A stretch of 64,000 nucleotides of DNA. It comes from Cherax quadricarinatus (lineage: Eukaryota; Arthropoda; Malacostraca; Decapoda; Parastacidae). The translations under genes and the position numbers were made by a program. The stretch covers positions 27,781,078 through 27,845,077 of the forward strand of contig NC_091307.1 in the NCBI RefSeq assembly GCF_038502225.1. Reading direction: 5' to 3'. Shown here in pieces: positions 62,365-64,000 of the stretch (the first letter of the stretch is position 1; each line of letters begins with the position of its first letter). Under the pieces are notes generated by a model. It saw nothing but the letters and a program-made list of their open reading frames with translations, had not been told where the DNA came from and ran no database searches.

Positions 62365-63858
62365 CAATAGGGCCCCACTTACATGGCAGGTTAGGCTCCA
62401 GGCTACCGCCAGAAAACGGGCATCACCAGAAAGCAGAACGGCAATTTTTTTTTCACTTAATGCATATAAATGCTAGATAATAAGTTTACACTAACAAATA
62501 TTAAGTTAACAATAGAATTAGGCATTAAAAACAATAAAAAGTAAAATACACACACAGTACACTCATTACCTTAAAATATTTGTAGTCTTAATGAAGGGTG
62601 AGAGGTGAGTAGTATTTATTTGTGAGAAGTCGTGTGTGGGAGGTATGGTAGCCAGCCAAGGCACCCCACCCACACGTAATATACTATGACATTAAAGTGC
62701 TCCAGAGCGATAAAATGCATATACAATACGCACATTCATTACTTCCCTTAAAATATTTATAGTCTTGATGTAGGGTGAGAAGTGAGTAAACGAGGTAAAA
62801 CAAATAAATGAGAGGAGAGAGATGCGTTATGTAAACAAGCAGAGGAACGTGTCTGGTTTTGGTTCATACACGTAACATCTCATATTTGTGTTAATTTATT
62901 CTACTGTGGGGTGTATTTATCATGTTATATGTTACGTAGTGTGTTTATATTATAATTTTGAAAAAAATATCATTGATGGATTAATGAAAATGTTTATATT
63001 AACGTAATATACGACATTGAATGCACCTCGGGGTGATAATTATTGTGTTATTACTATTAGCATTGTTAATACGGTGTCCTCAAAACTAATAAGACGCTCT
63101 TAGCAATTTTAATGTGTACCTGCATGACAGCACAGTGTGTAAGTATTTAGGTACAGGTACACAAATATAATTCTTTCTTTCAACACACCGGCCATATCCC
63201 ACCGAGGCGGGGTGGCCCAAAAGGAAAAACAAAAGTTTCTCCTTTTACATTTAGTAATATGTACAGGAGAAGGGGTTACTAGCCCCTTGCTCCTGGCATT
63301 TTAACCACCTCTTACAACACGCATGGCTTACAGAGGAAAAATTCTGTTCCACTTCCCCATGGAGGTAAGAGGAAATAAACAAGAACAAGAACTAGAAAGA
63401 AAATAGAAGAAAACCCAGAGGGGTGTGTACATGTATGCGTAGTGTGACCTAAGTGTAAGTAGAAGTAGCAAGACATACCTGAAATCTTGCACGTGTATGA
63501 GACAGAAAAAAAAAAAAGACACCAGCAATCCTACCATCGTGTAAAACAATTACAGGCTTCCGTTTTACACTCACTTGGCAGGACGGTAGTATCTCCCTGG
63601 GCGGTTGCTGTCTACCAACCTACAACAAATATAATTATCAGAGTATATATAAAACATGAAATAACTTTACAACACTTAAAATTTTAGAAAGTTTCCAGAC
63701 ATAATGGAGAGACCCAGTGCTCATAGTTAATGTAAACAAACCGGTTGTGGCGCAGTGACCGTATTAGACAGTCAGGTGGGGGGGGGGGGCAGTATAGTGA
63801 GTTTGTCATAATTTAAAATATCTGTATTAGCAGAATGCCTTAAAGCGGGGCCTTACTG
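62365..63858. mobile_element. TIR transposon (AGGGCCCCACTTA family) with nested short LINE chimera
   Basis: CAATAGGGCCCCACTTACAT (62365) and TAAAGCGGGGCCTTACTG (63858) are inverted, TA on both sides. 1494 bp including the 452-bp insertion. No transposase frame. Confidence 0.82.
63173..63624 (-). mobile_element. Short LINE 5'UTR-3'end chimera with 12-bp target duplication
   Basis: 452 bp between perfect copies of ACAAATATAATT (63161-63172, 63625-63636). On - it starts 'tgtaggttggtagacagcaa' and ends 'tatggccggtgtgttgaaag'. It keeps all conserved blocks including 'aaggggctagtaacccctt'. Best reference copy in the window. Confidence 0.96.
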
Positions 63859-64000
63859 TATGCTACTTATATGATGGGCAGTGGTTTCTGAATTGTAGTT
63901 AAGATTGACTAAAGTTGTAGATTATAAAAAAAAAAACATTAAATTATATTCATTATTGACCATTTGATTTCTTTCAACCAAGTAAGGCCTTTCGAAGTTG
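63859..64000 (+). other. Unassigned sequence at window end
   Basis: Nothing recognised. Confidence 0.5.

Overview
This window is intronic DNA of one conserved animal gene, filled with nested transposable elements. Five exons on the + strand (10787-10867, 29206-29352, 39145-39291, 45739-45981, 46282-46389) splice in one continuous phase-0 frame. They encode the middle and end of a CaMK-group protein kinase that I recognise as doublecortin-like kinase (DCLK): the HRD catalytic loop, DFG, APE, and the DCLK-type tail after the kinase domain. Earlier exons lie upstream of the window. The last exon(s) are probably downstream.

The organism is a eukaryote with a large, repeat-rich genome. The protein matches, the tRNA-Val-headed SINEs, the many Tigger/pogo and piggyBac-like elements and the abundance of (TG)n, (TA)n and (TTA)n suggest a decapod crustacean such as a crayfish or lobster. 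That is inference; the species cannot be read from the window.

The dominant repeat is an RTE-like LINE (apurinic-type endonuclease plus reverse transcriptase in one frame) in two main subfamilies. The youngest copies lie on the - strand, antisense to DCLK (2713-4546, 7392-8944, 13291-15470, 16374-21025, 21301-23845, 27231-28412). Degenerate older copies are on both strands. The two copies that reach the 5' end carry a ~400 bp 5' UTR. Seven short elements (4613-5067, 12917-13139, 27895-28361, 30221-30672, 39697-40001, 42085-42536, 63173-63624) consist of that 5' UTR fused to the last ~60 bp of the LINE. Two of them are 452 bp long with 12-bp target-site duplications. They are a non-autonomous parasite of the LINE, built like RIME/ingi of trypanosomes.

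DNA transposons come in three groups. TA-flanked Tigger/pogo-like elements include one nearly complete transposase copy (24645-26971), an in-frame deletion derivative (31257-32232) and several shells. TTAA-flanked piggyBac-like elements without transposase are at 17514-18584, 29916-33791, 47240-48307 and 59215-60274. One hAT derivative (32685-33626) has an 8-bp duplication. Nesting is deep. One LINE is split into 797-2152 and 9198-10112 by a Tigger-like element that itself holds about 6 kb of later insertions.

Several internally deleted transposons carry expanded minisatellites, the largest being 2.7 kb (53123-55835). LINE 3' ends are repeatedly followed by microsatellites. Stretches with nothing recognisable are 28413-29205 (apart from a hairpin), 30673-31256, 32233-32684, 56188-57525 and 61451-62364.
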